A stretch of 64,000 nt of DNA from JAIVJZ01 sp035645695 (GTDB lineage: Bacteria > Acidobacteriota > Blastocatellia > Pyrinomonadales > Pyrinomonadaceae): positions 38,439-102,438 of the forward strand of contig DASQMC010000012.1 of assembly GCA_035645695.1 (NCBI GenBank). Direction: 5' to 3'. A program made the translations under genes and the position numbers. The notes beneath the pieces are model-generated. The model was not told where the DNA came from. It was given only the letters and a program-made list of their open reading frames with translations, and made no database searches. Position 1 is the stretch's first letter. Each line of letters begins with the position of its first letter. Below, one piece after another: positions 34,485 through 43,154 of the stretch.

Positions 34485-35384
34485 TTAGGGTTGCCTTGCC
34501 TTCGCATCATCTTCGCCGATGGGCGCGGCTTCGAGTTCGGCGGCGGCTTCGCGCGGCAGTGGGTAGGATTCGTTCTCCGCCGGGTACGTGCCCGCGCGCA
34601 CGTCTTCGGCGAAACGGCCGATGGCCTCGGTCATCTGCGCGCGCAGGTCTGCATACTGGCGGACGAAGCGCGGGCGCGTCGGGCTGAACGAGAGGCCGAG
34701 CAGATCGTGTATGACGAGAACCTGGGCGTCGCAGTGTTCGCCCGCGCCGATGCCGATGGTCGGGATCGAGACGCTCGCCGTGACGATGCGCGCGATCTCG
34801 CGCGGCACGACTTCGAGGACGAGCGCGAACGCGCCCGCCGCTTCGAGAGCGCGTGCGTCTTCGACGAGAGCGCGCGCCGCCTCGGCCGTCTTTCCCTGCA
34901 GGCGGAAGCCGCCGAGTTTGTTGACCGACTGCGGAGTCAAACCGATATGCCCCATCACGGGAATCTCTTCGGCGACGAGACGGGCGACCACTTCGACGCG
35001 CCCCCTGCCGCCTTCGAGTTTGACGGCCTCCGCGCCGCCCTCTTTGACGAGACGCAGGGCGGCGCGCACGGCATCGTCCGCGCCCGTGTGGTAAGAGCCG
35101 TAGGGCATGTCGGCTACAAGCAGGGCGCGTTCCGTCCCCCGCCGCACGGCGCGCGTGTGCCTGATCATCTCGTCGAGCGTGACGGGGACGGTCGTGTCGT
35201 AGCCGAGCACGACGTTGCCGACCGAGTCGCCGACGAGGATGATGTCCGTGCCCGCCTCGTCAACGATGCGTGCGGTCGGGTAGTCGTAGGCCGTCAGGCA
35301 GACGAGCCGCTCGCCGCGCTCTTTGCTCGCGCGAAGCGATGGGACGGTAACTTTTTCGGGACGCTGCTGTTTGAGGTATGCCAT
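34485..35384 (-). CDS. panB: 3-methyl-2-oxobutanoate hydroxymethyltransferase
   Basis: Makes ketopantoate from 2-oxoisovalerate and 5,10-methylenetetrahydrofolate, the first committed step to pantothenate; 299 aa. Visible: LTAYDYPTARIVDEAGTDIILVGDS (metal-binding Asp), VLGYDTTVPVTLDEM, VADMPYGSYH, MGHIGLTPQSVNKLGGF and TIGIGAGEHCDAQVLVIHD. The C-terminal tail is about 20 residues longer than usual and Glu/Ala-rich. First gene of a minus-strand run with panC. Confidence 0.97.
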   Translation of the reverse strand: MAYLKQQRPEKVTVPSLRASKERGERLVCLTAYDYPTARIVDEAGTDIILVGDSVGNVVLGYDTTVPVTLDEMIRHTRAVRRGTERALLVADMPYGSYHTGADDAVRAALRLVKEGGAEAVKLEGGRGRVEVVARLVAEEIPVMGHIGLTPQSVNKLGGFRLQGKTAEAARALVEDARALEAAGAFALVLEVVPREIARIVTASVSIPTIGIGAGEHCDAQVLVIHDLLGLSFSPTRPRFVRQYADLRAQMTEAIGRFAEDVRAGTYPAENESYPLPREAAAELEAAPIGEDDAKARQP

Positions 35385-35514
35385 TTAGTTGTGGTCACTC
35401 ATTTCGAGCTGTCAGGGTTCGAGGAAGCCGGATTATAGGCGAGGGAAGCGACTGAGACAAGGATGTTCGAGTCGGCTTGCCTCCCGACGGCGGCTCGCCC
35501 CGGCGTAATAAGTG

Positions 35515-35543
35515 TTGACGGTCAAAAGCGGCGGGCGTATAAA
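35515..35543 (+). promoter_or_regulatory. Sigma-70-type promoter for the secreted-protein array
   Basis: TTGACG (35515-35520), 17-base spacer, TATAAA (35538-35543), about 95 bases ahead of the ATG at 35639. The ribosome-binding site AAAGGAG lies six bases before that ATG. Confidence 0.7.
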
Positions 35544-35638
35544 TCGATCATCGTTCTTCTCACCCTTCGGATTGGTTAACCCAACTCTTCCGACTTTTAC
35601 TTACCTAGCCTTGAACGACACTTGTAAAGGAGTACCTC

Positions 35639-36295
35639 ATGTTCTCGAACTCACGCCGCACAATAGTCTTAATAATTTCTCTGCTGGTAATAAGTGTAAG
35701 TATGTTTGCGCCTACATTTCACGGGTTAGCATGGCAAGCTAAAGAGCGAGAGGTTAAGAAGTTAAACTGGCCTAAAGAGCCTGTCAAAATAGGGAAATTG
35801 AAAGCAAAAGGAGCGATTATAGTTTTAGGAGGAAAGTTCCGTGCCGAGGATGACTGGTTGAAAGGATTAACCTTCAGCGTAAAAAACACCTCGGAGAAAA
35901 CCATCACGTATGTGGAAATTGAGCTTAACTTCCCGCGAGAGAAAGGCGCTCAAGCGGAGCCTGACGCACACGACCGCATAATTTACGGGCAATACCCGGC
36001 ACTGCCGGGAGAAACATCGACTCCGCATCCTGACCAACCCCCTATCCGTCCGGGCGAGACGGTGGATGTGGTCTTGAAGGACTATGACGGCGTCCGTGAT
36101 TTCCTGAATAACACTCACTATCCCGCCGGCATCCATCAACTTGAGGTGAGTGTCGGCGATGTAGTTTTCGATGACGGCACGAAGTGGAGCGGCGGCGGAC
36201 TGTTTCGCCGTGATCCTGATAATCCCGGCGGTTGGATGAGAATAAAAGAGATGGCACGCAACACACAAGACCGCAACTATGTTGGAGAAATGTGA
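35639..36295 (+). CDS. Secreted protein of a locally duplicated family, unknown
   Basis: A 218-aa exported protein. The signal peptide is IVLIISLLVISVSMFAPTFHGLA. The mature part contains a beta-sandwich-like region (KGLTFSVKNTSEKTITYVEIELNFP, then IRPGETVDVVLKDYDGV and VSVGDVVFDDGTKW). The same layout (conserved NT.dKpI.Y..V.v..P and PGES/PGET blocks) forms the N-terminal half of the 637-aa protein encoded at 37.3 kb, so the two are paralogous. Its DNA is noticeably poorer in G+C than neighbouring genes. After its stop lies a remnant of the tail found in the larger paralogue. Function unknown. Confidence 0.78.
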   Translation: MFSNSRRTIVLIISLLVISVSMFAPTFHGLAWQAKEREVKKLNWPKEPVKIGKLKAKGAIIVLGGKFRAEDDWLKGLTFSVKNTSEKTITYVEIELNFPREKGAQAEPDAHDRIIYGQYPALPGETSTPHPDQPPIRPGETVDVVLKDYDGVRDFLNNTHYPAGIHQLEVSVGDVVFDDGTKWSGGGLFRRDPDNPGGWMRIKEMARNTQDRNYVGEM

Positions 36296-36324
36296 GGCGT
36301 TCCTCATCCCGATCCTGCCAAAGG

Positions 36325-36429
36325 TGCGACCCGTATTGCCGGGGCGGGGCGCGCGACCGGCTGCCGGAGAAGCGGCTATTCGTCCACGCGGCTTTCGCGC
36401 GCATCGGCATAATTCTTGACATGGTATGA
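36325..36429 (+). pseudogene. Detached tail of a secreted-protein paralogue
   Basis: Reads CDPYCRGGARDRLPEKRLFVHAAFARIG and stops at 36427-36429. It matches CDPYCQGGGRNRQWEKPQFVNAAFGR in the middle of the protein encoded at 37.3 kb. There is no start codon of its own and the gene in front ends in another frame, so this is a fragment left by recombination. Its last codons overlap the -35 box of the next promoter. Confidence 0.75.
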
Positions 36430-36533
36430 AGGCGAGCCTATGCTGCCGCTGTCTGGTTAGTACATGCCTCCATCCTCACGACGGTCTCATTTAAGGAGCA
36501 GCTACTATGAACTCTCACGCCATCCCCTCTCAC
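36366..36533 (+). repeat. Direct repeat copy 1: tail remnant, promoter, leader and first codons
   Basis: About 170 bases running from GGAGAAGCGGC through the promoter, the ribosome-binding site and the first nine codons of the next gene. A close second copy is at 37180-37359. The two genes downstream of the copies share only this leader, not their body. Confidence 0.88.
36416..36444 (+). promoter_or_regulatory. Promoter within repeat copy 1
   Basis: TTGACA (36416-36421), 17-base spacer, TATGCT (36439-36444). AAGGAG at 36493-36498 stands eight bases ahead of the ATG at 36507. The identical arrangement precedes the gene at 37.3 kb. Confidence 0.75.
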
Positions 36534-37046
36534 TTTCGCTTCCCTCTGATCTTCTTGTTCTCTTGCGCTTGCTTTATCTTCGCGCCGCAGGTGAGCGGTC
36601 AGGAAGCCGCGCCAGACGAACGCCGCCTGATTGATTACACCAGCGAAGGATGGGGACGCTCGTGGGCAACGAAGAAAGTGCTGCCCGTGTATCCGGTCGA
36701 AGCCATCGCGCAGAACCTGCAAGGCGTGGTCGAGATTGGTGTCGGTATCACCGACGACGGGCGCGTAAGTAAAGTCAGAGTGCCGCCGGGACTCGACCCG
36801 TTGTTCAGGAAAGCGGCGGTCGCTGCCGTCAAGCAATGGCAGTTCAGGGAATGGGACAATAAAATGCAGCCGGGTGGGTACTGCATCTTCCGGCTCACTT
36901 TCAACTTCATCATCGAAGACGGCAAAGGGCGCGTCGAGCTGTACAACCCGGATTGGGATACGCCGGCGCACAGGCGCATACGCGGTGCGTCCGGTCGAGA
37001 CCTCAAGGAATGGTTACGTTGGGAAGACGCGACGAACGGTAATTGA
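36507..37046 (+). CDS. Secreted protein with a TonB C-terminal-like domain
   Basis: A 179-aa exported protein. A signal peptide (FPLIFLFSCACFIFAPQVSG) is followed by a TonB-C-type domain of about 90 residues: VLPVYPVEAIAQNLQGVVEIGVGITDDGRVSKV, then FRKAAVAAVKQWQF. In TonB this fold contacts outer-membrane receptors; stand-alone secreted copies are frequent in Acidobacteriota and have no set role. The leader peptide MNSHAIPSH is shared with the next gene through a duplicated promoter module, although the mature domains are unrelated. Confidence 0.85.
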   Translation: MNSHAIPSHFRFPLIFLFSCACFIFAPQVSGQEAAPDERRLIDYTSEGWGRSWATKKVLPVYPVEAIAQNLQGVVEIGVGITDDGRVSKVRVPPGLDPLFRKAAVAAVKQWQFREWDNKMQPGGYCIFRLTFNFIIEDGKGRVELYNPDWDTPAHRRIRGASGRDLKEWLRWEDATNGN

Positions 37047-37165
37047 CACGCCAGCCACGACGGGCGGGAGCCGCCACTTCAACCTCACACCGGCATCGCT
37101 TGAGGGCTGCGGAATGACGATAAATAAAGCTGGTTCCGCGCCCTGTAGCGGGTCAGTAGGTTTTT

Positions 37166-37243
37166 GTCAACGGGCAGCGGGAGAAGCGGCTATTCGTCCA
37201 CGCGGCTTTCATGCGCATCGGCATAATTCTTGACATGGTGTGA
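37166..37243 (+). pseudogene. Second detached tail fragment
   Basis: In frame it reads GQREKRLFVHAAFMRIGIILDMV and stops at 37241-37243, nearly identical to the fragment ending at 36429. It is followed by the second promoter copy. The upstream part of the tail (CDPYC box) is missing here. Confidence 0.7.
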
Positions 37244-37359
37244 AGGCGAGCCTATGCTGCGCTTGTCTGGTTAGTACACGCCTCCACCCTCAACACGGTC
37301 TCACTTACGGTCTCACATAAGGAGCAACTACTATGAACTCTCACACCATCCTCTCTCAC
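37180..37359 (+). repeat. Direct repeat copy 2: tail remnant, promoter, leader and first codons
   Basis: Matches 36366-36533 almost base for base, with one small insertion that doubles the word ACGGTCTCAC ahead of the ribosome-binding site. Confidence 0.88.
37230..37258 (+). promoter_or_regulatory. Promoter within repeat copy 2
   Basis: TTGACA (37230-37235), 17-base spacer, TATGCT (37253-37258), with AAGGAG ahead of the ATG at 37333. Confidence 0.75.
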
Positions 37360-39246
37360 CTAAAGAAATTCAAGTCAACCATATTCGTCGGCGTGCTGCT
37401 CGTCGGCTTCCTCGGATTGTGCGCGGTCGGCATCGTGCCGGGCACGGCGCAGTCGTCGCCGGAGGAACGCGAGTTAGAGGATAAAATCCCGAAGCACTTG
37501 CCGATCAAAGTTAAGGTCAAGAATCTGAACAATGAGAAATGGGCGCGTGATGTGGAGGTTGAAATCACGAATACCGGAGATAAGCCGATCTATTACTTGG
37601 GAGTAACAGTGGTTTTGCCCGGTGTGCTATCTGAAAACAATCACAAGTTGGGTTTCCCCCTACAATATGGCAGGGGAAATTTAATTGACTACACAGCCCC
37701 GCTTGCTCCCGATGATGTGCCGATCAAACCGGGCGAATCTTATACCTTCAAAATCCCGGAACGACTTCAGCAAGGCTGGGAAGATTTCGTTAAAAGGCGA
37801 GGCGTCCCGAAGCATGAACCGAAAAAAGTTCGACTGGTCTTCAAGAGCCTCAACTTTGGAGATGGAACAGGGTTCGGCACTACCGATGGCCTGCCGGTTG
37901 CGATACATCAAAAGCAGGTGTCAGCGTCTTGCATGGCAGATGAGAAGAAAAGAGAAAACAGCGCGGTTGTACTAAACAAGCCGCCGAACCGCTCTCCTGA
38001 TTCGTCGTTTCAACCGTCACCCCTCTTTTTACCGGCGAGCTTTCTGCCGGTAAATTTCTTTTTGGCTAAGACTACTATTCCACGATCTAACGCTTCGCTT
38101 ACGCGGCCGGATGTCTGCTGCCCCGGTACGGTTTGCTCCCGACTCAAGTTACGAAAGGTCAATTGCTGCGGAGAGATAGATAAAGCTTTCAGCGCGGCCT
38201 GTGAGGAAGAGGGAAGTTTCTGCGCCATAATTGGTGAAACTACAGACGTATTTTGTAGTGGTGGAGGGGGCACATACTGCGAAGAAGACTCTTTAGTTCC
38301 TTTATGTTCGTCCCCGACTCCGACGCCCTCGCCGACGCCCCCACCGACGCCGTGCCCGACGCCGCCCGACAGCACGCAGCCGAACGAGACGTGTTCCCGC
38401 TTCGGCCCTGATTGCGCTAAAACATGGCAGTGTGCTTCCTGCGCCGAAGGGCAACTGCCGGTGAATTACCCCGAATATGGGTCGTATGGTTGTCCGAACG
38501 GCTATTACAACAACGGAAGTTATTGCTGCGTGCCGGTTGCGACGCCGACCCCAACGCCCACGCCCGGTGGCGGCGGTGGCGGCGAGACGTGGTGCGACCC
38601 GTATTGCCAGGGCGGGGGGCGGAACCGGCAATGGGAGAAGCCGCAATTCGTCAACGCGGCTTTCGGGCGAACTTCGATGTTCAACGTGGACGGCTGCTGC
38701 ATCAGCACGCCCATTGTGATTGATGTTCTGGGCGATGGTTATGCTTTGACGGACGCTGCGCGCGGCGTCTCCTTCGACTTCAACGGCGACGGGCAACGCG
38801 GTCGCATCTCATGGACGGCGGCCAACTCGGATGAGGCGTGGCTCGTGCTCGACAGAAACGGCAACGGGACGATAGATAACGGGATGGAGTTGTTCGGCAA
38901 TCCCACGCCCCAGGCCATATCCACCCGGCGCAACGGTTTCCTTGCTCTCGCCGAGTACGACAATTCGGCCGGGGGTGGCAACGGCGATGGGATGATTAAC
39001 GGCAATGATGGGATTTATTATTCATTGCGCCTCTGGCAGGATACCAATCACGACGGTATTTCACAGCCGGAAGAATTACATCCCTTGCCCGCGCTCGGGG
39101 TCGCCGGTCTCGAACTTGGTTATCAAGAATCAAGACGGCGCGACCGTTTCGGCAATGAGTTCCGGTATCGAGCAAAGGTGTACGGGACAGACACCACGCG
39201 GCTTGGGCGTTGGGCATACGATGTGTTGCTCGTCTCCGAGCCGTAA
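37333..39246 (+). CDS. Large secreted cysteine-rich protein with Ca-binding-like C-terminus
   Basis: A 637-aa exported protein made of four parts. First, a signal peptide (STIFVGVLLVGFLGLCAVGIV). Second, a beta-sandwich-like domain (about 55-200) paralogous to the protein at 35.6 kb. Third, a cysteine-rich region (about 255-470) broken by two Pro/Thr linkers (SPTPTPSPTPPPTP, TPTPTPTPG) and containing the CDPYC box. Fourth, a C-terminal domain (about 455-637) with EF-hand-like acidic loops: DFNGDGQRG, LDRNGNGTIDNG and DTNHDGISQPEE. The last domain recurs in many large adhesin-like proteins. The protein probably stays at the cell surface. The first half is AT-richer than the second, which suggests a fusion. 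Confidence 0.85.
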   Translation: MNSHTILSHLKKFKSTIFVGVLLVGFLGLCAVGIVPGTAQSSPEERELEDKIPKHLPIKVKVKNLNNEKWARDVEVEITNTGDKPIYYLGVTVVLPGVLSENNHKLGFPLQYGRGNLIDYTAPLAPDDVPIKPGESYTFKIPERLQQGWEDFVKRRGVPKHEPKKVRLVFKSLNFGDGTGFGTTDGLPVAIHQKQVSASCMADEKKRENSAVVLNKPPNRSPDSSFQPSPLFLPASFLPVNFFLAKTTIPRSNASLTRPDVCCPGTVCSRLKLRKVNCCGEIDKAFSAACEEEGSFCAIIGETTDVFCSGGGGTYCEEDSLVPLCSSPTPTPSPTPPPTPCPTPPDSTQPNETCSRFGPDCAKTWQCASCAEGQLPVNYPEYGSYGCPNGYYNNGSYCCVPVATPTPTPTPGGGGGGETWCDPYCQGGGRNRQWEKPQFVNAAFGRTSMFNVDGCCISTPIVIDVLGDGYALTDAARGVSFDFNGDGQRGRISWTAANSDEAWLVLDRNGNGTIDNGMELFGNPTPQAISTRRNGFLALAEYDNSAGGGNGDGMINGNDGIYYSLRLWQDTNHDGISQPEELHPLPALGVAGLELGYQESRRRDRFGNEFRYRAKVYGTDTTRLGRWAYDVLLVSEP

Positions 39247-39270
39247 ACAGTAATTAAAGATAGAAAGCAT

Positions 39271-39307
39271 ACCGCCCGTTGGTTTGTAAGACCAACGGGC
39301 GGTTTTA
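39271..39307 (+). terminator. Rho-independent terminator
   Basis: A perfect 13-bp stem (39271-39283 with 39291-39303, ACCGCCCGTTGGT) with a 7-base loop, followed by TTTTATCTTTT. It ends the secreted-protein array and lies between convergent genes. Confidence 0.93.
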
Positions 39308-39324
39308 TCTTTTCACCGTCATCA

Positions 39325-39840
39325 TCATCCGGCTTGCCAGAGGCGGACGCGCGGGTCGTGTGGGGTGGCGTCGAGGAGTAGTCGCAAAGGCTGTCTGAGC
39401 GTGGGGTGCGTCAGTTCGGGGGCGAGTTCGCAGAGGGGCGCGAGCACGAAGCGGCGCAGGTGCAGGCGCGGGTGGGGGAGCGTGAGAAAGTCCGTGTCGG
39501 ATTGCGCGTCGCCGTAGAGCAGGAGGTCCAGATCGATAGTGCGCGGGGCGAGGGGTTGCTCGCGGCGGCGGCCGAGTCCGTATTCGATGCGGAGCAGGCG
39601 CGCGAGAAGTTGTTCGGGCGAGGGCGGTGGGGCGGGCGTCTCGCGTGCGTCGAGCGCGAGTTCGGCGATCATGTTCAAAAAGAGCGGTTGCCGAATTGTC
39701 ACGCCGACCGGCTCGGTTTCGTAGATGGATGAGAGCCGGCCGACGCGCAACCCCGCATCGAGCATGCCGCGCAGGGCGAGCAGGAGATTTCCGGCGCGGT
39801 CGCCGAGGTTCGAGCCGAGTCCGACGTAGGCGTGTGTCAT
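39325..39840 (-). CDS. folK: 2-amino-4-hydroxy-6-hydroxymethyldihydropteridine pyrophosphokinase
   Basis: Transfers pyrophosphate from ATP to the pterin in folate synthesis (HPPK). About 171 aa from the ATG at 39840, which has GGA at short distance; an ATG four codons upstream is possible. Motifs: YVGLGSNLGDRAGNLLLAL, SSIYETEPVG, QPLFLNMIAEL, and the metal/ATP site APRTIDLDLLLYGD followed by LPHPRLHLRRFVLAPL. An insert APPPSPEQ sits in the middle. No other folate gene is near. Confidence 0.95.
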   Translation of the reverse strand: MTHAYVGLGSNLGDRAGNLLLALRGMLDAGLRVGRLSSIYETEPVGVTIRQPLFLNMIAELALDARETPAPPPSPEQLLARLLRIEYGLGRRREQPLAPRTIDLDLLLYGDAQSDTDFLTLPHPRLHLRRFVLAPLCELAPELTHPTLRQPLRLLLDATPHDPRVRLWQAG

Positions 39841-39914
39841 GCTTTCCGGCATAGGTCGCGCGCGAGGGTTTTGATTCTAGCCTATCGCGGGCGGGCGCGT
39901 TAAACTCGCGCGAG

Positions 39915-41660
39915 ATGACTGACGAAACTCGACGAACGCACAAGGCAAGGGCGGCCAACCTGAACACGGCGCAACTGGGCGCGCTCGTCTGGTTGAAGTG
40001 GCGGCTGTTCGTCAACGCGATGCGGTCGAAGCGCGGCGCGGCGAACCGTGCGGCCTCCGTTCTGGGGACGCTGGCCGCGCTCGCTCTCTCGTTGTTGCTC
40101 GCCGCGGGTCTCGGTGCGGGCGCATACTTCGTCGTGCGCAACCGGGGCGGCGAGCGCGCGTCGGGTTTCGCGCCTGACCCGGCGACGGGCGCGAGCGTGG
40201 AAGCTCTGTTCCTGCTGTTCGGGATGGCCTCCATGATCTATCTCGTGTGGGCGACCGCGCCGCTGAGTTTCGGGGGCGGCAATCAATTCGATCCCGGCCG
40301 TCTGCTGCTCTACCCCGTCAGCTTGCGCAAACTATTCGCGCTCGATTTGTTGAGCGAATTGACGAGTCTCGGCTCGATCTTCGCCGCGCCCGCGATCTTC
40401 GCCATCTCGCTCGGCGCAGGGCTGGCGCACGGCCGGGTCGGCGGCGCGCTCCTGGTCGCCGCCTGCGCGACGCTGTTCGGGATGTCGCTCGCGAAACTGC
40501 TCTCGACGGGTCTCAACACGCTGATGCGAACGAAGCGGACGCGCGGCGAGGCGCTGCTGGCCGTGCTCGGCATCTTCGGCGCTCTCTTTGGCCTCGTCCT
40601 CGGACAGAGCGACCGCCTCTTCGCCTACTTCGGGCATTTCCCCCCCGCGCTCCGTCTGACGCCGATGGGCGCGATGGCCGCCGCGCTCGCGGGCGGCGCG
40701 GGCGCAAACACGAACTACCTGCTCTCGCTGGCCGTGCTGCTGGCCTACACGCTCGCGACGACGTTTGCCACTTACAAGATCGCGAGACACGCGCTTGAGG
40801 GAAGCGGCGGCAGCGGCGGCAAAGCGCGTGCGACGAGCGTGGAACCGGCGGGCGCGCGGGCGAAGGCGTGGGGGTGGCGTCCGCCGTTCGGCTCGGAAGA
40901 GTTGTGGAGCGTCTTCGAGAAGGAGTTGCGCTACGCCGCGCGCAACGCGCAGTTGCGCACGATGGCCGCGATGCCCGTCATCATGACGCTCTCGTTCAAG
41001 CTGATCGGTTCGCGTCGCGGTCGTATGGGCGCGGCGGCGGGCGGTGGATTCTTCGCCGGTCTCGCGCCCTACATGGAAGGCACGGGCGCGGCCTTGAGCG
41101 TGCTCTACGTGTTCCTCATCACGTCGGCGCTGTCGGCTAACTTGTTCGGCTACGAGGCGGGCGGGATGCGCGCTTACGTGCTCTCGCCCGTCGCGCGGCG
41201 CACGATTCTGGCGGGGAAGAATTTGGCGGGGTTCGTCGTGTCGCTCGTCTTCGCCGTGGCGGTCGTCGCCGTCAACGCGCTGCTCTACCGCGACCTGACG
41301 CCGCGCGCTCTACTCTTCACTTCGCTCTGCTTCGTCTTCTTCGCGGCGGCGGCGGCCACCATCGGCAACTCGTTCTCGATCCGTTTCCCGAAGCGTTTGC
41401 AGTTCGGGAAACGCATGAACGCGTCGGGCGTGACGGGATTGCTCCTGCTTCCGATCTTCTTATGTATCGCCGCCGCGCCCGCGCTGGCGGTGCTCGGCGG
41501 TTACGCCGCGCAGAGTCTAGTAGTCGAATATGTTATACTCGCCGCGTTCGCGGTGGCGGGCGTGGGCGTCTATTTTCTATCGCTCTCGCGGCAGGGGCGT
41601 CGGCTCGCCGAGCGCGAACTCGACATACTCGAAGCAGTGACCGGACGCGGAGACGATTGA
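39915..41660 (+). CDS. ABC-2-type transporter permease-like membrane protein
   Basis: A 581-aa integral membrane protein with about 12 hydrophobic helices in two halves. The halves are separated by a soluble loop rich in Gly/Ser/Arg (about 295-325). Each half opens with a cytoplasmic amphipathic segment (LVWLKWRLFVNAMRS; LWSVFEKELRYAARNAQLRTM), the usual entry helix of ABC-2 permeases, and the stretch RAYVLSPVARRTILAGKNLAG is typical of this family. No ATPase gene is adjacent. The ATPase at 202-1023 is of the right class but 39 kb away. Substrate unknown. Confidence 0.8.
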   Translation: MTDETRRTHKARAANLNTAQLGALVWLKWRLFVNAMRSKRGAANRAASVLGTLAALALSLLLAAGLGAGAYFVVRNRGGERASGFAPDPATGASVEALFLLFGMASMIYLVWATAPLSFGGGNQFDPGRLLLYPVSLRKLFALDLLSELTSLGSIFAAPAIFAISLGAGLAHGRVGGALLVAACATLFGMSLAKLLSTGLNTLMRTKRTRGEALLAVLGIFGALFGLVLGQSDRLFAYFGHFPPALRLTPMGAMAAALAGGAGANTNYLLSLAVLLAYTLATTFATYKIARHALEGSGGSGGKARATSVEPAGARAKAWGWRPPFGSEELWSVFEKELRYAARNAQLRTMAAMPVIMTLSFKLIGSRRGRMGAAAGGGFFAGLAPYMEGTGAALSVLYVFLITSALSANLFGYEAGGMRAYVLSPVARRTILAGKNLAGFVVSLVFAVAVVAVNALLYRDLTPRALLFTSLCFVFFAAAAATIGNSFSIRFPKRLQFGKRMNASGVTGLLLLPIFLCIAAAPALAVLGGYAAQSLVVEYVILAAFAVAGVGVYFLSLSRQGRRLAERELDILEAVTGRGDD

Positions 41661-41839
41661 ACGCTTTCGAGAGTTTCCGGCCTACATGCCGTTCGGCCTC
41701 GGCGCGGGAAAGTTCTTCACGGTCGCGCTTCGGTTGAGCATATTGATTCCAGAGGTGCGGCGCGCTCTTGATTTTTCATCTCGCGCGCGGCATCCGGGCG
41801 GGCAAGTCCAACGGTGGGCGCGTCCCCGTCCAGACATAA

Positions 41840-43153
41840 ATGGCACGCAGAAAATACCGCAGCACCCAGCCCGTCACGGAACGCTCTTTTCTGGAGTATC
41901 TCTCCACGCCCGCCCTGCAAACTTCCCGCATCGAACTGCTCCGGCTCGTGCGCGGCGGCGAAGACACTTACCTCGAACTCAAAGTCAAACTCTCAAACCC
42001 GGAGAAGATCGCGCAGGGCATCTGCGCGCTCGCCAACACGGGCGGCGGCGTGATGGTCTTCGGCGTCAGCGATCAACTGCGCGTCGAAGGCGTTGACGAC
42101 CCCGAGGACGTGCGCGACGAAGTAGTGCGCATCTGCCGCGAACAACTCTCGCCGCAACTCGTTCCCTATATCGATCTCATCGCGTTCGACAACGGGCGGC
42201 GCGTCGTCGTCGTGGAGATCGAAGGCAAGCGTCGCCCGTATCAAACGCGCGACGGGCGTTACTTCATACGCATCGGCGCGGACAAGCGCGAAGCCTCGCG
42301 CGAAGAACTCTCCGTGCTCCTGGACGAGGCGCGCCCCTTGCGCTATGAGAACGTCGCCGTGACGGGCGCGAGCGACGCCGACATCGACGAGGCGCACCTC
42401 TGGAGTTTCGTCCGCGAGTTCTCCGGCGACGCTTTCGACACGAACGCGAGCGTGCAGGATTACCCGACGGCCGATGTCCTGAAACGCGATCTTCTCCTCG
42501 CGGCGGGCAACATGGACGTGATCGTGCCGACCATCGCCGGTCTCCTTCTCTTCGGGCGCGACGAGCGCGTCGCGGAACTCTTTCCGCGCTCATCCGTCAC
42601 GGCCATACGCTATGCCGGAGACAGCGTCGAGGACGCCGAAGTCGAGCGCGTGGTCTTGCACGGCAACCTGCACACGCTCTATGAATCGTCCCTGCGTTTC
42701 GTCACGCGCTACTGCGATCTGCTGGACGCGCGCCCGCGCCCGCGACAGGCACCGGCGGGCGGCGAAGTGGTGGAGGACGACGCGCCCGTCGCGGCGCGCG
42801 CCAACTATCACCGCGCCGCAGTCCGCGAGGCGATTGCCAACGCGCTCGCGCATCGCGACCTCGCCCTGCGCGAACGCACGACGCGCCTTCTCGTCTTCGA
42901 TCATTCGATTGAAATTTTGAACCCGCGCCGCACCGCCGGTTTCGCGCCGCCCGCGCAAAAGGCCATCCGCTACGGCGTGCCGCAGCAACTCAACCCGCAA
43001 CTCGCGGCCATCTTTCGCAGCCCCGCCTACGGCCTCGACCTGCCGCGCGGCGGGCTTCCCATGCTGCTGCGACAGGCGCGCCTCTTCTCCGGCCGCCGCG
43101 CCGACATCAACGCCTTCAACGACGAATTTCGCCTGCGGCTCTACGGCGTCTGA
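41840..43153 (+). CDS. AlbA_2/Schlafen-type ATP-binding regulator-like protein
   Basis: A 437-aa cytoplasmic protein. The N-terminal AlbA_2 (Schlafen AAA_4-type) domain covers about 30-165 with ALANTGGGVMVFGV, VVVVEIEGKRRPYQTRDGRYFIRIG. The C-terminal half has the HATPase_c_4 pattern seen in such proteins: AVREAIANALAHRDLALRERTT, VFDHSIEILNP. Family members are often called putative transcriptional regulators or DNA-binding ATPases; some Schlafen-like ones act in phage defence. No direct evidence for either role exists here. Its stop is followed two bases later by the largest palindrome in the window. Confidence 0.85.
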   Translation: MARRKYRSTQPVTERSFLEYLSTPALQTSRIELLRLVRGGEDTYLELKVKLSNPEKIAQGICALANTGGGVMVFGVSDQLRVEGVDDPEDVRDEVVRICREQLSPQLVPYIDLIAFDNGRRVVVVEIEGKRRPYQTRDGRYFIRIGADKREASREELSVLLDEARPLRYENVAVTGASDADIDEAHLWSFVREFSGDAFDTNASVQDYPTADVLKRDLLLAAGNMDVIVPTIAGLLLFGRDERVAELFPRSSVTAIRYAGDSVEDAEVERVVLHGNLHTLYESSLRFVTRYCDLLDARPRPRQAPAGGEVVEDDAPVAARANYHRAAVREAIANALAHRDLALRERTTRLLVFDHSIEILNPRRTAGFAPPAQKAIRYGVPQQLNPQLAAIFRSPAYGLDLPRGGLPMLLRQARLFSGRRADINAFNDEFRLRLYGV

Positions 43154-43154
43154 C

